This document shows positions 1-5,584 of a DNA stretch of 7,277 nucleotides, one piece after another; position 1 is the first letter of the stretch; every line of letters begins with the position of its first letter. The stretch is taken from positions 1 to 7,277 of the forward strand of contig CANLGS010000192.1 in assembly GCA_947490035.1 (NCBI GenBank), in the 5' to 3' direction. A program made the position numbers and the translations under genes. The DNA is from Gemmataceae bacterium (GTDB lineage Bacteria; Planctomycetota; Planctomycetia; Gemmatales; Gemmataceae). The notes beneath the pieces were generated by a model. The model was not told the origin of the DNA and did not search any database. It saw nothing but the letters and a program-made list of their open reading frames with translations.

Positions 1-862
1 CGTGGCCCTCGCCGAACAGCGTGACCAGTTCGGCGGTCGCGCCCGCGTCGCGCAGCTTCTTGTGCAGCGCCTCCGAGTGCGTGACCGGCACGATCACGTC
101 GAAAGTGCCGTGGAACATCAGCACCGGCGGCGCGGCCTTCGACACGTAGGTGACCGGCGACGCCTTCTTGAACACCTCCTTGTCGGTCTTCGCGGCCTTG
201 CCGAACACCGGCACGAGGTACCCGTCCTGAATCGACTCGGTGTTGTACAGGCTCAGGTCGGTCGGGCCGAAGAAGTCGATCACGCACTGCACGCGCGAAC
301 TCTCCTCGGTGTTCCCGCCCGCGTCCCAGCCCTCGACCTTGTCCGCGAGGCCGAGCAACAGCGCGAGGTGCCCGCCGGCCGAGAACCCGCCGGCGGCGAA
401 CTTGTCGCGGTCGATGCCGTACTGCTTCGCGTGGCCGCGCAGGAACCGCACCGCGGAGCGCGCGTCCTGAATCTGCGCCGGGAACTGGTGCTTCGGCGCC
501 AGCCGGTAGCCGACCGACGCGACCACGTACCCGCGTGCCGCCACCTCTTCGATGAGACTCGGAGCGATCTTGCCGTCGGCGCCCTTGCCCCCGACGGACA
601 GGTCTTTGCGGCTGCCGCCGGTCCACGCGCCGCCGTGAAACAGGACGACGCACGGGTACGGCCCGCCCTCCTTCGGCATCGCGATGTCGAGATACACCTT
701 CTCCTTCTCGATGATGTCGTACATGACGTTCTTCTCGGCCTTCACCGCGAGCGGGGCGGTCGGACCGGGTGCGTGCGGCGCAGGCGCGACCGGCAGTTCC
801 GCGCCGGGCGCGACGGCCGGCGCGAGCAGGCCGATCACCAGCGCGCAAACGAGGCGAGTCAT
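1..862 (-). CDS. Secreted alpha/beta hydrolase (esterase/lipase-like), 3' end cut by the window edge
   Basis: The leftward frame from the ATG at 862 stays open to the left edge, giving 287 residues without a stop. It is an alpha/beta-fold serine hydrolase of the BD-FAE/HSL-like esterase type. An N-terminal hydrophobic stretch (about residues 3-18) ending in small residues looks like a Sec signal peptide. The oxyanion motif HGGAW is at 76-80 and the nucleophile elbow GFSAGG at 159-164 has Ser161. The acid is probably Asp255 in HGTFDVIVP, and the base is His287 in GEGH, the last complete codon. Only a short tail should be missing. A GGAG at 871-874 (minus strand) sits 8 bases before the ATG and supports this start. 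By family it should cleave carboxylic esters, perhaps on sugars or plant polymers, outside the cytoplasm; the substrate cannot be read from sequence. It is the last of three leftward genes but has its own candidate promoter. Confidence 0.9.
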   Translation of the reverse strand, partial: MTRLVCALVIGLLAPAVAPGAELPVAPAPHAPGPTAPLAVKAEKNVMYDIIEKEKVYLDIAMPKEGGPYPCVVLFHGGAWTGGSRKDLSVGGKGADGKIAPSLIEEVAARGYVVASVGYRLAPKHQFPAQIQDARSAVRFLRGHAKQYGIDRDKFAAGGFSAGGHLALLLGLADKVEGWDAGGNTEESSRVQCVIDFFGPTDLSLYNTESIQDGYLVPVFGKAAKTDKEVFKKASPVTYVSKAAPPVLMFHGTFDVIVPVTHSEALHKKLRDAGATAELVTLFGEGH

Positions 863-896
863 CGGGAGTTCTCCGAAGCGGGTTATGAATGCGGGC

Positions 897-926
897 ATTC
901 TACTCGCCGCTCGCGCCCGGTAGCAA
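897..926 (-). promoter_or_regulatory. Candidate sigma70-type promoter for the hydrolase
   Basis: Read on the minus strand, TTGCTA (926-921) and TAGAAT (902-897) are separated by 18 bases and lie 34 bases before the hydrolase ATG. Four of six and five of six positions match the TTGACA/TATAAT consensus, which stands out in such GC-rich DNA. The -10 lies in GTAGAATGCC, which recurs before the DUF2752 gene. No experimental support. Confidence 0.45.
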
Positions 927-930
927 AAAA

Positions 931-1025
931 GGTCTAACCACGGAGTTCGCGCAGCGAAGAGAGACAGCGAAGACAGAGAGAAAGAGTGTCTCAAGAAGTC
1001 TGTCTCTGTGCCCTCTGTCAGTAGG
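931..1025. repeat. Decayed inverted-repeat element (CCACGGAG / CAGAGAG type)
   Basis: Purine-rich text on the left (about 963-981) pairs imperfectly with pyrimidine-rich text on the right (about 1001-1019), roughly 14 of 19 positions by hand. CCACGGAG at 938-945 followed by runs of CAGAGA/GACAG resembles intergenic repeat text I recall from planctomycete genomes; that recollection was not checked. It is much more decayed than the other hairpin elements in this window. Confidence 0.35.
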
Positions 1026-1290
1026 TCTCGAATTGTCGGTTGTGCGAGTTGGTGGGTAGATGAACGCAAGCAGCCGTGGGACTGCTCCAAACGCCCCGCC
1101 ATCCAATTCCTGAGACGTGAATCAACGCGGCCCTGCGAGCCGCCGCGCCTTCCGGCACTGAAGGGGTGGTTCCGACTGGCTATCGGTTCGCCGACGAGAC
1201 CACCGCGCAAAGACCAATCCCGGACAGACTTGGAGCCTGACCGGGAGAGCGCTAATCTTGGGAACTACCGTCTGTCTTCTGACCGAGCGG

Positions 1291-2001
1291 TCAGCGGCCG
1301 TCGGCGATGTTGGCACTCGGCTGGTGATCGACGTGCATGTGGGCGATTTCCGTCGCCAGGCTTTCGATGAACTGGCTCTTGAACGTGCTCTCTGGCAGCG
1401 CCTCTGCGGACCGCACGCTGGTCCGCGGGAACGAGAACGGGAGCGTGTACTTGTCCTTCTGCTCGCCGCCGTCGGTCCCGATCTCGTAGACGCTGACCTG
1501 CACTTCGGCGCGGCCCTCGTAGACCGCGTTCAGGCTGCCCGGTTGGTACAGGCGCATCTTGTCCAGCCAGATTTCGAGGACGAAGTCGGCCCCGAGCTTC
1601 TGCCCGATCTCGCCCGGACTCATCCGCTTCCACGTCGGGTTCGCCATCTTGAACTTGTCCACCTGCGCCTGGCTCAACACCTTGACCTTCTTCTTGTCCT
1701 TGTTCTCCTTCGCCAGTTCGGGCAGTTGCTTCGCCAGCTTGTCGGCCAGTTCGTTCGGGACGGTGGCGAACTGCGAGTTGCTGCCGGGCGCGACCTGCGG
1801 CAGCAGCGCGACGACGATCTCTTCCTTGTCCTTCTTCGGCCCGTCTTTCGCGAACGCGAGCGGGTGCGGGGCCGGCACCTTGTCCGGGCGGGCGAAGATG
1901 AACCCGGCGAGGTTGAGCGGGTTGCACCCGATCGCCGCGACCGCGAGGAATGTTGCCCACACCGCCCGGCGCGCCCACTTCCAAGCTTTACTCTGGTTCA
2001 T
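1291..2001 (-). CDS. Predicted lipoprotein of unknown function, conserved planctomycete type
   Basis: The product is 236 residues from the ATG at 2001. The frame is open further upstream to 2097, but those codons lie in a hairpin repeat, and the ATG at 2001 has AGGGG at 2009-2013 (minus strand) 7 bases before it. The N-terminus is basic (KWARR), then hydrophobic, ending in a lipobox-like AIGC with Cys26 as the likely lipidated residue; Asn at +2 fits outer-membrane sorting. After a charged linker, residues 62-176 look like one mixed alpha/beta domain with an LGADFVLEIWL strand at 137-146. The pattern of a strand, a helix, KVKVLSQAQVDKF and then GxxLGAD recalls small periplasmic lipoproteins of the LpoB/GNA1162 kind, but this is only a resemblance. 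I recall similar short lipoproteins in other planctomycetes, none with a known role. It lies 106 bases downstream of the DUF2752 gene on the same strand. Confidence 0.8.
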   Translation of the reverse strand: MNQSKAWKWARRAVWATFLAVAAIGCNPLNLAGFIFARPDKVPAPHPLAFAKDGPKKDKEEIVVALLPQVAPGSNSQFATVPNELADKLAKQLPELAKENKDKKKVKVLSQAQVDKFKMANPTWKRMSPGEIGQKLGADFVLEIWLDKMRLYQPGSLNAVYEGRAEVQVSVYEIGTDGGEQKDKYTLPFSFPRTSVRSAEALPESTFKSQFIESLATEIAHMHVDHQPSANIADGR

Positions 2002-2008
2002 CCGTGAA

Positions 2009-2013
2009 CCCCT
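2009..2013 (-). promoter_or_regulatory. Ribosome binding site that fixes the lipoprotein start
   Basis: AGGGG on the minus strand sits 7 bases before the ATG at 2001. It favours this start over the upstream in-frame ATG at 2097, which lies within repeat DNA and would put about 32 non-signal residues ahead of the lipoprotein signal. Confidence 0.65.
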
Positions 2014-2020
2014 TTTTAGG

Positions 2021-2115
2021 AAGGGTGAAGGGTGAGGGATGAAGGGTGAGTCGGAACACCGACTTCGGTGTCCGAACCGCCCTTCTTCATCCTTCATCCC
2101 TCACCCGTCATCCTT
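2021..2115. repeat. Long inverted repeat between lipoprotein and DUF2752 genes
   Basis: The arms 2021-2049 and 2087-2115 match at 26 of 29 positions and are built from near-tandem 7-mers (AGGGTGA, GGGATGA). Inside is a second stem, TCGGAACACCGA (2051-2062) against TCGGTGTCCGA (2065-2075), with one bulged base. The right arm overlaps the last codons and TGA stop of the DUF2752 gene. There is no transposase, so it looks like a non-autonomous palindromic element. As RNA it would form a strong hairpin between two co-directional genes. Confidence 0.8.
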
Positions 2116-2644
2116 GTAATAAGAGCGTGCCCCAGCGGGCGAGCATCAGCACGACGACGAGGCCGGTGATCGTGGTGAAGATCACCTCGGCGGCGCCGCG
2201 GCGCCGCGGCACGAGCAGCATCCGCCCCCACAGCGCGCTGCCCACCGACCACACCAGCGTCAGCGCCCACAGGACGCAGATCGCGGTGCCCACCCAGTTC
2301 GCCCGCAGCGACGCGGACACGTCGCCGCGAACCAGCAGGGCGAAGCTCGTCGTCATTCCGCACGACGGACACCCCGTGTCCGTTATCATCTTGAAGTTGC
2401 ACGGCGGCAGGCCGAGTTGCGTGTGCGTGGACGACGTCCGCGGCACGCCCTCGGCGTTGTAGGGGTTGATGTAGGCGGCCGCGGCGAAGATCCCCGCGAG
2501 CGCCACCCCGACCCCGAGCAGCGTCGCCCGCACGACCCGCTTCAGCCGGGCGGTCTCGTTCGCGGGCCGGATCACCTTCCCCCGCGGCGGCGTCCGCTCG
2601 TCGTCGTTGTCGTTGCCGTTCGTATCTGGTTGTTCGGGTTGCAC
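2108..2644 (-). CDS. DUF2752 family membrane protein
   Basis: The product is 178 residues from a GTG at 2644. The start is chosen because GGAGG at 2651-2655 (minus strand) lies 6 bases before it; an ATG at 2648 is only 2 bases from that site and in another frame. The first 35 residues are polar and charged, with many Asn, Asp and Arg, so probably cytosolic. Likely membrane segments are about 38-59, 117-139 and 152-172. Between the first two is the DUF2752 signature: Cys82, then TGCPSCGMTTSF at 90-101 with Cys92 and Cys95, then a GD and an N (GDVSASLRAN). The CPxCG pair suggests metal or thiol chemistry, but the family has no established function. The C-terminus ends inside a hairpin repeat, so its last residues may not be ancestral. 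It may be co-transcribed with the lipoprotein gene downstream. Confidence 0.88.
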   Translation of the reverse strand: MQPEQPDTNGNDNDDERTPPRGKVIRPANETARLKRVVRATLLGVGVALAGIFAAAAYINPYNAEGVPRTSSTHTQLGLPPCNFKMITDTGCPSCGMTTSFALLVRGDVSASLRANWVGTAICVLWALTLVWSVGSALWGRMLLVPRRRGAAEVIFTTITGLVVVLMLARWGTLLLQG

Positions 2645-2650
2645 GCATAG

Positions 2651-2655
2651 CCTCC
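2651..2655 (-). promoter_or_regulatory. Ribosome binding site for the DUF2752 GTG start
   Basis: GGAGG on the minus strand, 6 bases before the GTG at 2644. This spacing favours the GTG over any ATG nearby. Confidence 0.65.
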
Positions 2656-2716
2656 GCCGGATCGCGACGCAAGCGGACTTTCGCCCGTTCCGCCCGCGCG
2701 TCAGGATGGTGCAGGC

Positions 2717-2722
2717 ATTCTA
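2717..2722 (-). promoter_or_regulatory. Candidate -10 element for the DUF2752 gene
   Basis: TAGAAT on the minus strand, about 72 bases before the GTG at 2644. It lies in GTAGAATGCCTGC, which matches the text before the hydrolase gene except for one base. No good -35 is visible; the best placed hexamer falls over the tilS start codon, so any such promoter would overlap tilS translation signals. Confidence 0.35.
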
Positions 2723-2727
2723 CCAAA

Positions 2728-2733
2728 AGGGAG
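2728..2733 (+). promoter_or_regulatory. Ribosome binding site for the tilS GTG start
   Basis: AGGGAG ends 7 bases before the GTG at 2741. The PP-loop motif starts at residue 24 from this codon, the usual place in TilS, which also supports the start. Confidence 0.7.
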
Positions 2734-2740
2734 AAGTGGC

Positions 2741-3808
2741 GTGACGCGGGTGTTGCGGGAAGTGCGGCGGTTCGCGGCGACGCGGTCGGAACCGGGCGTC
2801 GTGGCGGTGTCCGGCGGCGCGGACAGCGTCGCCCTCCTGCGCGCGCTCCACACCTGCCACGCCGCGCTCACGGTCGCGCACGTGAACCACCAACTTCGCG
2901 GCGAAGAATCCGACGCCGACGAAGCGTTCGTGCGCGACCTGTGCGCGGCGCTTGGCGTGGAATGCCGCGTGCGGTCGGTGGACGTGACCGCGCTCGCGGC
3001 CGGCGACAACCTGGAATCGACCGCGCGCCGCGTGCGGTACGAGTTCTTCACCGAGGTCGCTAACGAGGTCGGCGCGGCGTGGGTGGCGACCGCGCACACG
3101 GCCGACGACCAGGCGGAAACGGTGCTGCACCGGCTGATTCGCGGCACCGGGTTGCAGGGGTTGCGGGGGATTGCGGCGGAAAGGCAACCTCTCCCCCCAA
3201 CCCCCTCCCCTAAGAAGGGAGGGGGAGCCAGAACAGAAGAAGAAGCTATTGCTTCTTCTCTTGCCCCCCCTCCCTTCTTAGGGGAGGGGGTTGGGGGGAG
3301 AGGTTCTTCACTCTTTCGCCCGCTCCTCGCGGTCACTCGCGCCGACGTGATCGAATGCCTCGCGGCACTCAATCAACCCTACCGCACCGACCGCACGAAC
3401 GCGGACACGCGGTTCACGCGCAACCGCATCCGCCACGAACTGCTGCCGCTGTTGAAGACGTTCAATCCAGATGTGGTCAGCGCACTTACGCACCTTGCGG
3501 ACCACGCGAACGAAGCGCACCAGGTCATCGTCACAGCGGCGGGCGAACTGCTCGCGAATGCCGAGCGCCCGCGAGCCGCCCACGTCATCGTTCTGGACGC
3601 GCTCGCGCTTGGCACTTCGCGCTGCCTCATCCGCGCCGCGCTGCGCCTTCTCTGGGAGCGGGAAGGCTGGCCCATGAGCGGCATGACGTTCGACGCCTGG
3701 GAACGCGCGGTCGAAGTTGCGTGTCGTAACGCTGGCGCGTGCGACTTCCCTGGCGGGGTGACGATGCGGCACTCAGGGAGGGTGGTTCAGTTGAGCCAGA
3801 GAACCTAA
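2741..3808 (+). CDS. tilS: tRNA(Ile)-lysidine synthase TilS with an in-frame palindromic-repeat insert
   Basis: TilS uses ATP to attach lysine to C34 of the CAU-anticodon isoleucine tRNA, so that it reads AUA and is charged with isoleucine. The PP-loop SGGADS is at residues 24-29, NHQLRGEESDADE at 49-61, TAHTADDQAETVLHRL at 117-132 and RGTGLQGLRG at 134-143. The conserved FTRNRIRHELLP is at 225-236, followed by a C-terminal substrate-binding domain ending in a PGGV motif. The product is 355 residues. About 40 of them (Q149 to G188) come from the repeat at 3186-3305 and have no TilS-like sequence; without them the length is about 315, near the short TilS form lacking a second C-terminal domain. 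The insert sits between RGTG..GLRGI and FRPLL..TRADVIE, likely a surface loop. The start is GTG with a good ribosome site. All key motifs are intact on both sides of the insert, so I infer an active enzyme. Confidence 0.95.
   Translation: MTRVLREVRRFAATRSEPGVVAVSGGADSVALLRALHTCHAALTVAHVNHQLRGEESDADEAFVRDLCAALGVECRVRSVDVTALAAGDNLESTARRVRYEFFTEVANEVGAAWVATAHTADDQAETVLHRLIRGTGLQGLRGIAAERQPLPPTPSPKKGGGARTEEEAIASSLAPPPFLGEGVGGRGSSLFRPLLAVTRADVIECLAALNQPYRTDRTNADTRFTRNRIRHELLPLLKTFNPDVVSALTHLADHANEAHQVIVTAAGELLANAERPRAAHVIVLDALALGTSRCLIRAALRLLWEREGWPMSGMTFDAWERAVEVACRNAGACDFPGGVTMRHSGRVVQLSQRT
3186..3305. repeat. 120-bp perfect-armed palindromic element inside tilS
   Basis: The arms 3186-3225 and 3266-3305 are 40-bp perfect inverted repeats rich in C and G runs (CTCCCCCCAACCCCCTCCCC on the left). 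An inner stem AGAAGAAGC/GCTTCTTCT (3238-3246 and 3251-3259) closes on a TATT loop. At 120 bp the element is a multiple of three, and it is read in a frame that avoids the TAA and TAG triplets present in its arms. Similar C-run palindromes are, as far as I recall, common between genes in planctomycetes and other high-GC bacteria. No clear target-site duplication is visible. Confidence 0.92.
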
Positions 3809-3832
3809 AACGACTACCAATTGACTCACAAG

Positions 3833-3854
3833 CCCACCGACTGCGGTCGGTGGG
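3833..3854 (+). promoter_or_regulatory. Hairpin in the purH leader
   Basis: CCCACCGAC (3833-3841) and GTCGGTGGG (3846-3854) form a perfect 9-bp stem on a TGCG loop, 12 bases before the purH ribosome site. It lacks a following T run, so it is not a standard terminator. It could tune purH translation or mRNA stability, or be a small dispersed repeat. Immediately after it, CTCC (3856-3859) could weakly pair with the GGAG of the ribosome site. Confidence 0.5.
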
Positions 3855-3866
3855 TCTCCCGACATC

Positions 3867-3871
3867 GGAGG
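3867..3871 (+). promoter_or_regulatory. Ribosome binding site that fixes the purH start
   Basis: GGAGG lies 5 bases before the ATG at 3877. The frame is open upstream to 3739, but those 46 codons overlap the end of tilS in another frame and carry no PurH sequence. Confidence 0.8.
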
Positions 3872-3876
3872 TCGTC

Positions 3877-5454
3877 ATGCTGCGTCCCATTCGTCGCGCG
3901 CTGCTAAGTGTTTCAGACAAGACAGGCTTGGTAGACTTCGCGCGCGAACTGGTCACCAAATACGGTGTCGAACTGATCGCCACCGGCGGCACGCGCAAGG
4001 CACTGGCGGACGCGGGCCTACCGGTGAAGGACATTGCGGAGATCACCAAGTTCCCCGAAATGCTCGACGGCCGCGTGAAGTCACTTCACCCCGCGATCTT
4101 CGCCGGCTTGCTGGCCAAGCGCGACAAGCCGGAACACATGCAGACGCTCGCGGACCACGCGCTGCCGGAAATCGACCTGGTGGTGTGCAACCTGTACCCG
4201 TTCGAGCAGACGGTGGCGAAACCCGGTGTGACCGAAGCCGAGGCCATCGAGAACATCGACATCGGTGGCCCGTGCATGGTCCGCGCCGCCGCGAAAAACT
4301 TCGAGAGTGTCGCGGTAGCGACGAGTCGTTTCGATTATGGCTACATCCTCGATAGCGTGCATGCGCATCAGGGCAGCATGCATCTCGTCGAACGGCAGGC
4401 GCTGGCAGCGAGGGCGTTCGAGTTGATCGCTGGCTACGACGGCGCGATCAGCAACTACTTCAGCGCGTTGAGTGGCCGCGAAACGAACCACGGCCTTCCA
4501 AGTCCAATGAGGGTGACGGTGGAATTAAAGCAGGGACTTCGATACGGCGAAAACCCCCACCAACACGCAGCCTTCTACACCGAACCCGGCATCACGCGCC
4601 CGTGTGTCGCGACTGCAAAGCAACTGCACGGCAAAGAACTCAGTTACAACAACATCCTCGACCTCGACGGCGCGCTGAACTGCGTGCGGGAGTTCGCGGG
4701 GCCGGCGTGCGTGGTCGTCAAGCACAACAACCCGTGCGGCGCGGCGGTGTCGGCGAAGCTCGCGGACGCCTTCAACGCGGCGTGGGACGGCGACCCGCAG
4801 TCCGCGTTCGGCGGCATCATCGCGTTCAACAAAGTGGTCGATGCCGATACCGCCAGCGCGATCATGGACCCGAAGGCCAAGCGGTTCGTCGAGTGCGTCA
4901 TCGCGCCCGACTACGCGCCGCACGCGCTCGACGCGCTCAAGAAGTGGAAAGAGAACGTGCGCCTCCTCAAGACCGGCGAGCTGACCGGCTTCGCCCAGGG
5001 CTTGGACTACCGCCGCGTCGATGGCGGGTTGCTCGTGCAGACGCGCGACGTGGACGCCGACAAACCCGATCAGTGGAAGACCGTCACGAAGCGGAAGCCG
5101 ACCGAAGCGGAGTTCGCGGCGCTGCATTTCGCGTGGTTCGTGTGCAAGCACGTCAAGTCGAACGCGATCGTTCTCGCGAAGGGCACGCACGTTGTGGGCG
5201 TCGGCGCGGGGCAGATGTCGCGCGTCGTGTCGGTAGAGATCGCGGTGAAGAAGGCCGGTGACAAGTCTCGCGGCAGCGTGCTGGCGTCGGACGCGTTCTT
5301 CCCGTTCCCGGACAACGTCCACGCGGCGGCCGCGGCCGGCGTCACCGCGATCATCCAGCCCGGCGGCTCGGTGAAAGACCCCGACAGCGTCGCCGCGTGC
5401 GACGAACACGGCATCGCGATGCTGTTCACCGGCGTCCGGCACTTCCGGCACTAA
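3877..5454 (+). CDS. purH: Bifunctional AICAR transformylase / IMP cyclohydrolase PurH
   Basis: PurH catalyses the last two steps of de novo purine synthesis: formylation of AICAR by 10-formyl-tetrahydrofolate, then ring closure to IMP, in the cytosol. The 525-residue product has the normal length. The N-terminal cyclohydrolase (MGS-like) domain has SVSDKTG at 11-17, ATGGT at 35-39, EMLDGRVKSLHP at 61-72, NLYPF at 105-109 and ENIDIGGP at 125-132. The transformylase domain has LRYGENPHQ at 221-229, GKELSYNN at 252-259 and the catalytic Lys282-His283 in KHNNPCG. It also has SAFGGIIAFN at 309-318, GVGAGQMSRV at 441-450, SDAFFPF at 471-477 and the terminal FTGVRHFRH. The ATG at 3877 is chosen because homology begins there and GGAGG precedes it. 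It follows tilS by 68 bases on the same strand, so co-transcription is plausible, with a hairpin between. A strong hairpin followed by T residues begins 2 bases after the stop. Confidence 0.98.
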   Translation: MLRPIRRALLSVSDKTGLVDFARELVTKYGVELIATGGTRKALADAGLPVKDIAEITKFPEMLDGRVKSLHPAIFAGLLAKRDKPEHMQTLADHALPEIDLVVCNLYPFEQTVAKPGVTEAEAIENIDIGGPCMVRAAAKNFESVAVATSRFDYGYILDSVHAHQGSMHLVERQALAARAFELIAGYDGAISNYFSALSGRETNHGLPSPMRVTVELKQGLRYGENPHQHAAFYTEPGITRPCVATAKQLHGKELSYNNILDLDGALNCVREFAGPACVVVKHNNPCGAAVSAKLADAFNAAWDGDPQSAFGGIIAFNKVVDADTASAIMDPKAKRFVECVIAPDYAPHALDALKKWKENVRLLKTGELTGFAQGLDYRRVDGGLLVQTRDVDADKPDQWKTVTKRKPTEAEFAALHFAWFVCKHVKSNAIVLAKGTHVVGVGAGQMSRVVSVEIAVKKAGDKSRGSVLASDAFFPFPDNVHAAAAAGVTAIIQPGGSVKDPDSVAACDEHGIAMLFTGVRHFRH

Positions 5455-5455
5455 T

Positions 5456-5569
5456 AAGAATGGCCCGCTGATGACGCAGATTTCAGCGCAGATGAAATCC
5501 GATCGGAGCAGATGTGGCTTTATCGGATTTCATCTGCGCTGAAATCTGCGTCATCAGCGGGCCATTCTT
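5456..5569. repeat. Perfect 48-bp inverted repeat between purH and the M42 peptidase gene
   Basis: The arms 5456-5503 and 5522-5569 are perfect reverse complements over 48 bp, around an 18-base spacer. The element starts 2 bases after the purH stop and ends 15 bases before the next ATG, so it fills almost the whole gap. It contains the words GATGACGCAGAT and GCGCAGATGAAATCC. It shares TCTGCGTCATC-GCGG (one mismatch in 16) with the element at 6677-6784, so the two probably belong to one family. No coding capacity. Confidence 0.95.
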
Positions 5570-5573
5570 TTTC
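5456..5573 (+). terminator. Possible rho-independent terminator after purH
   Basis: The 48-bp hairpin is followed by a short T run (TTCTTTTT at 5565-5572). A long stem plus a U tract downstream of a stop codon fits intrinsic termination. The stem is far longer than usual, so it is better seen as a repeat element that may have been co-opted. Confidence 0.4.
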
Positions 5574-5584
5574 AGGGAGACGAG

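Larger units (their letters stand above)
863..1290. other. Intergenic stretch with no convincing gene
   Basis: These 428 bases separate the hydrolase start from the lipoprotein stop, both on the minus strand. Open frames here lack ribosome sites and recognisable protein texture, and they overlap real genes. The stretch holds the hydrolase promoter candidate near 897-926 and a decayed hairpin repeat at 931-1025. A weak fold at 1165-1204 has GGTGGT paired with ACCACC around a TCGG-TTCG-CCGA stem-loop. No tRNA, known riboswitch or strong terminator is visible. Confidence 0.6.

Noticed and set aside
2..937. Long rightward open frame, 311 residues, opposite the hydrolase
   Set aside because: It is Arg/Val/His-rich text typical of the complement of a high-GC gene. 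The minus strand carries a full catalytic triad with signal peptide and ribosome site.
1165..1204. tRNA-like or structured RNA fold with a TTCG loop
   Set aside because: Stems are only 4-6 bp, there is no acceptor or T-arm pattern, and such pairings are common in GC-rich DNA.
1280..1293. Small palindrome TGACCGAGCGGTCA at the lipoprotein stop as a terminator
   Set aside because: The stem is at most 6 bp with no T run on the minus strand, which is too weak to call.
1258..2007. Rightward frame of 249 residues opposite the lipoprotein
   Set aside because: Low-complexity Arg/Leu/Val composition and no ribosome site. The minus strand has a lipobox and a balanced protein composition.
2701..3372. 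Leftward frame of 223 residues across the tilS start and repeat
   Set aside because: It is open partly because the palindrome is open on both strands. Outside the repeat it has no recognisable protein features and lies opposite conserved TilS motifs.
3809..3876. Purine riboswitch before purH
   Set aside because: The gap is only 68 bases and lacks the conserved loop sequences and three-way junction of guanine/adenine riboswitches; only a single stem is seen.
4525..5451. Leftward frame of 308 residues opposite purH
   Set aside because: It is the complement of the conserved transformylase domain, and its composition is that of an antisense shadow.
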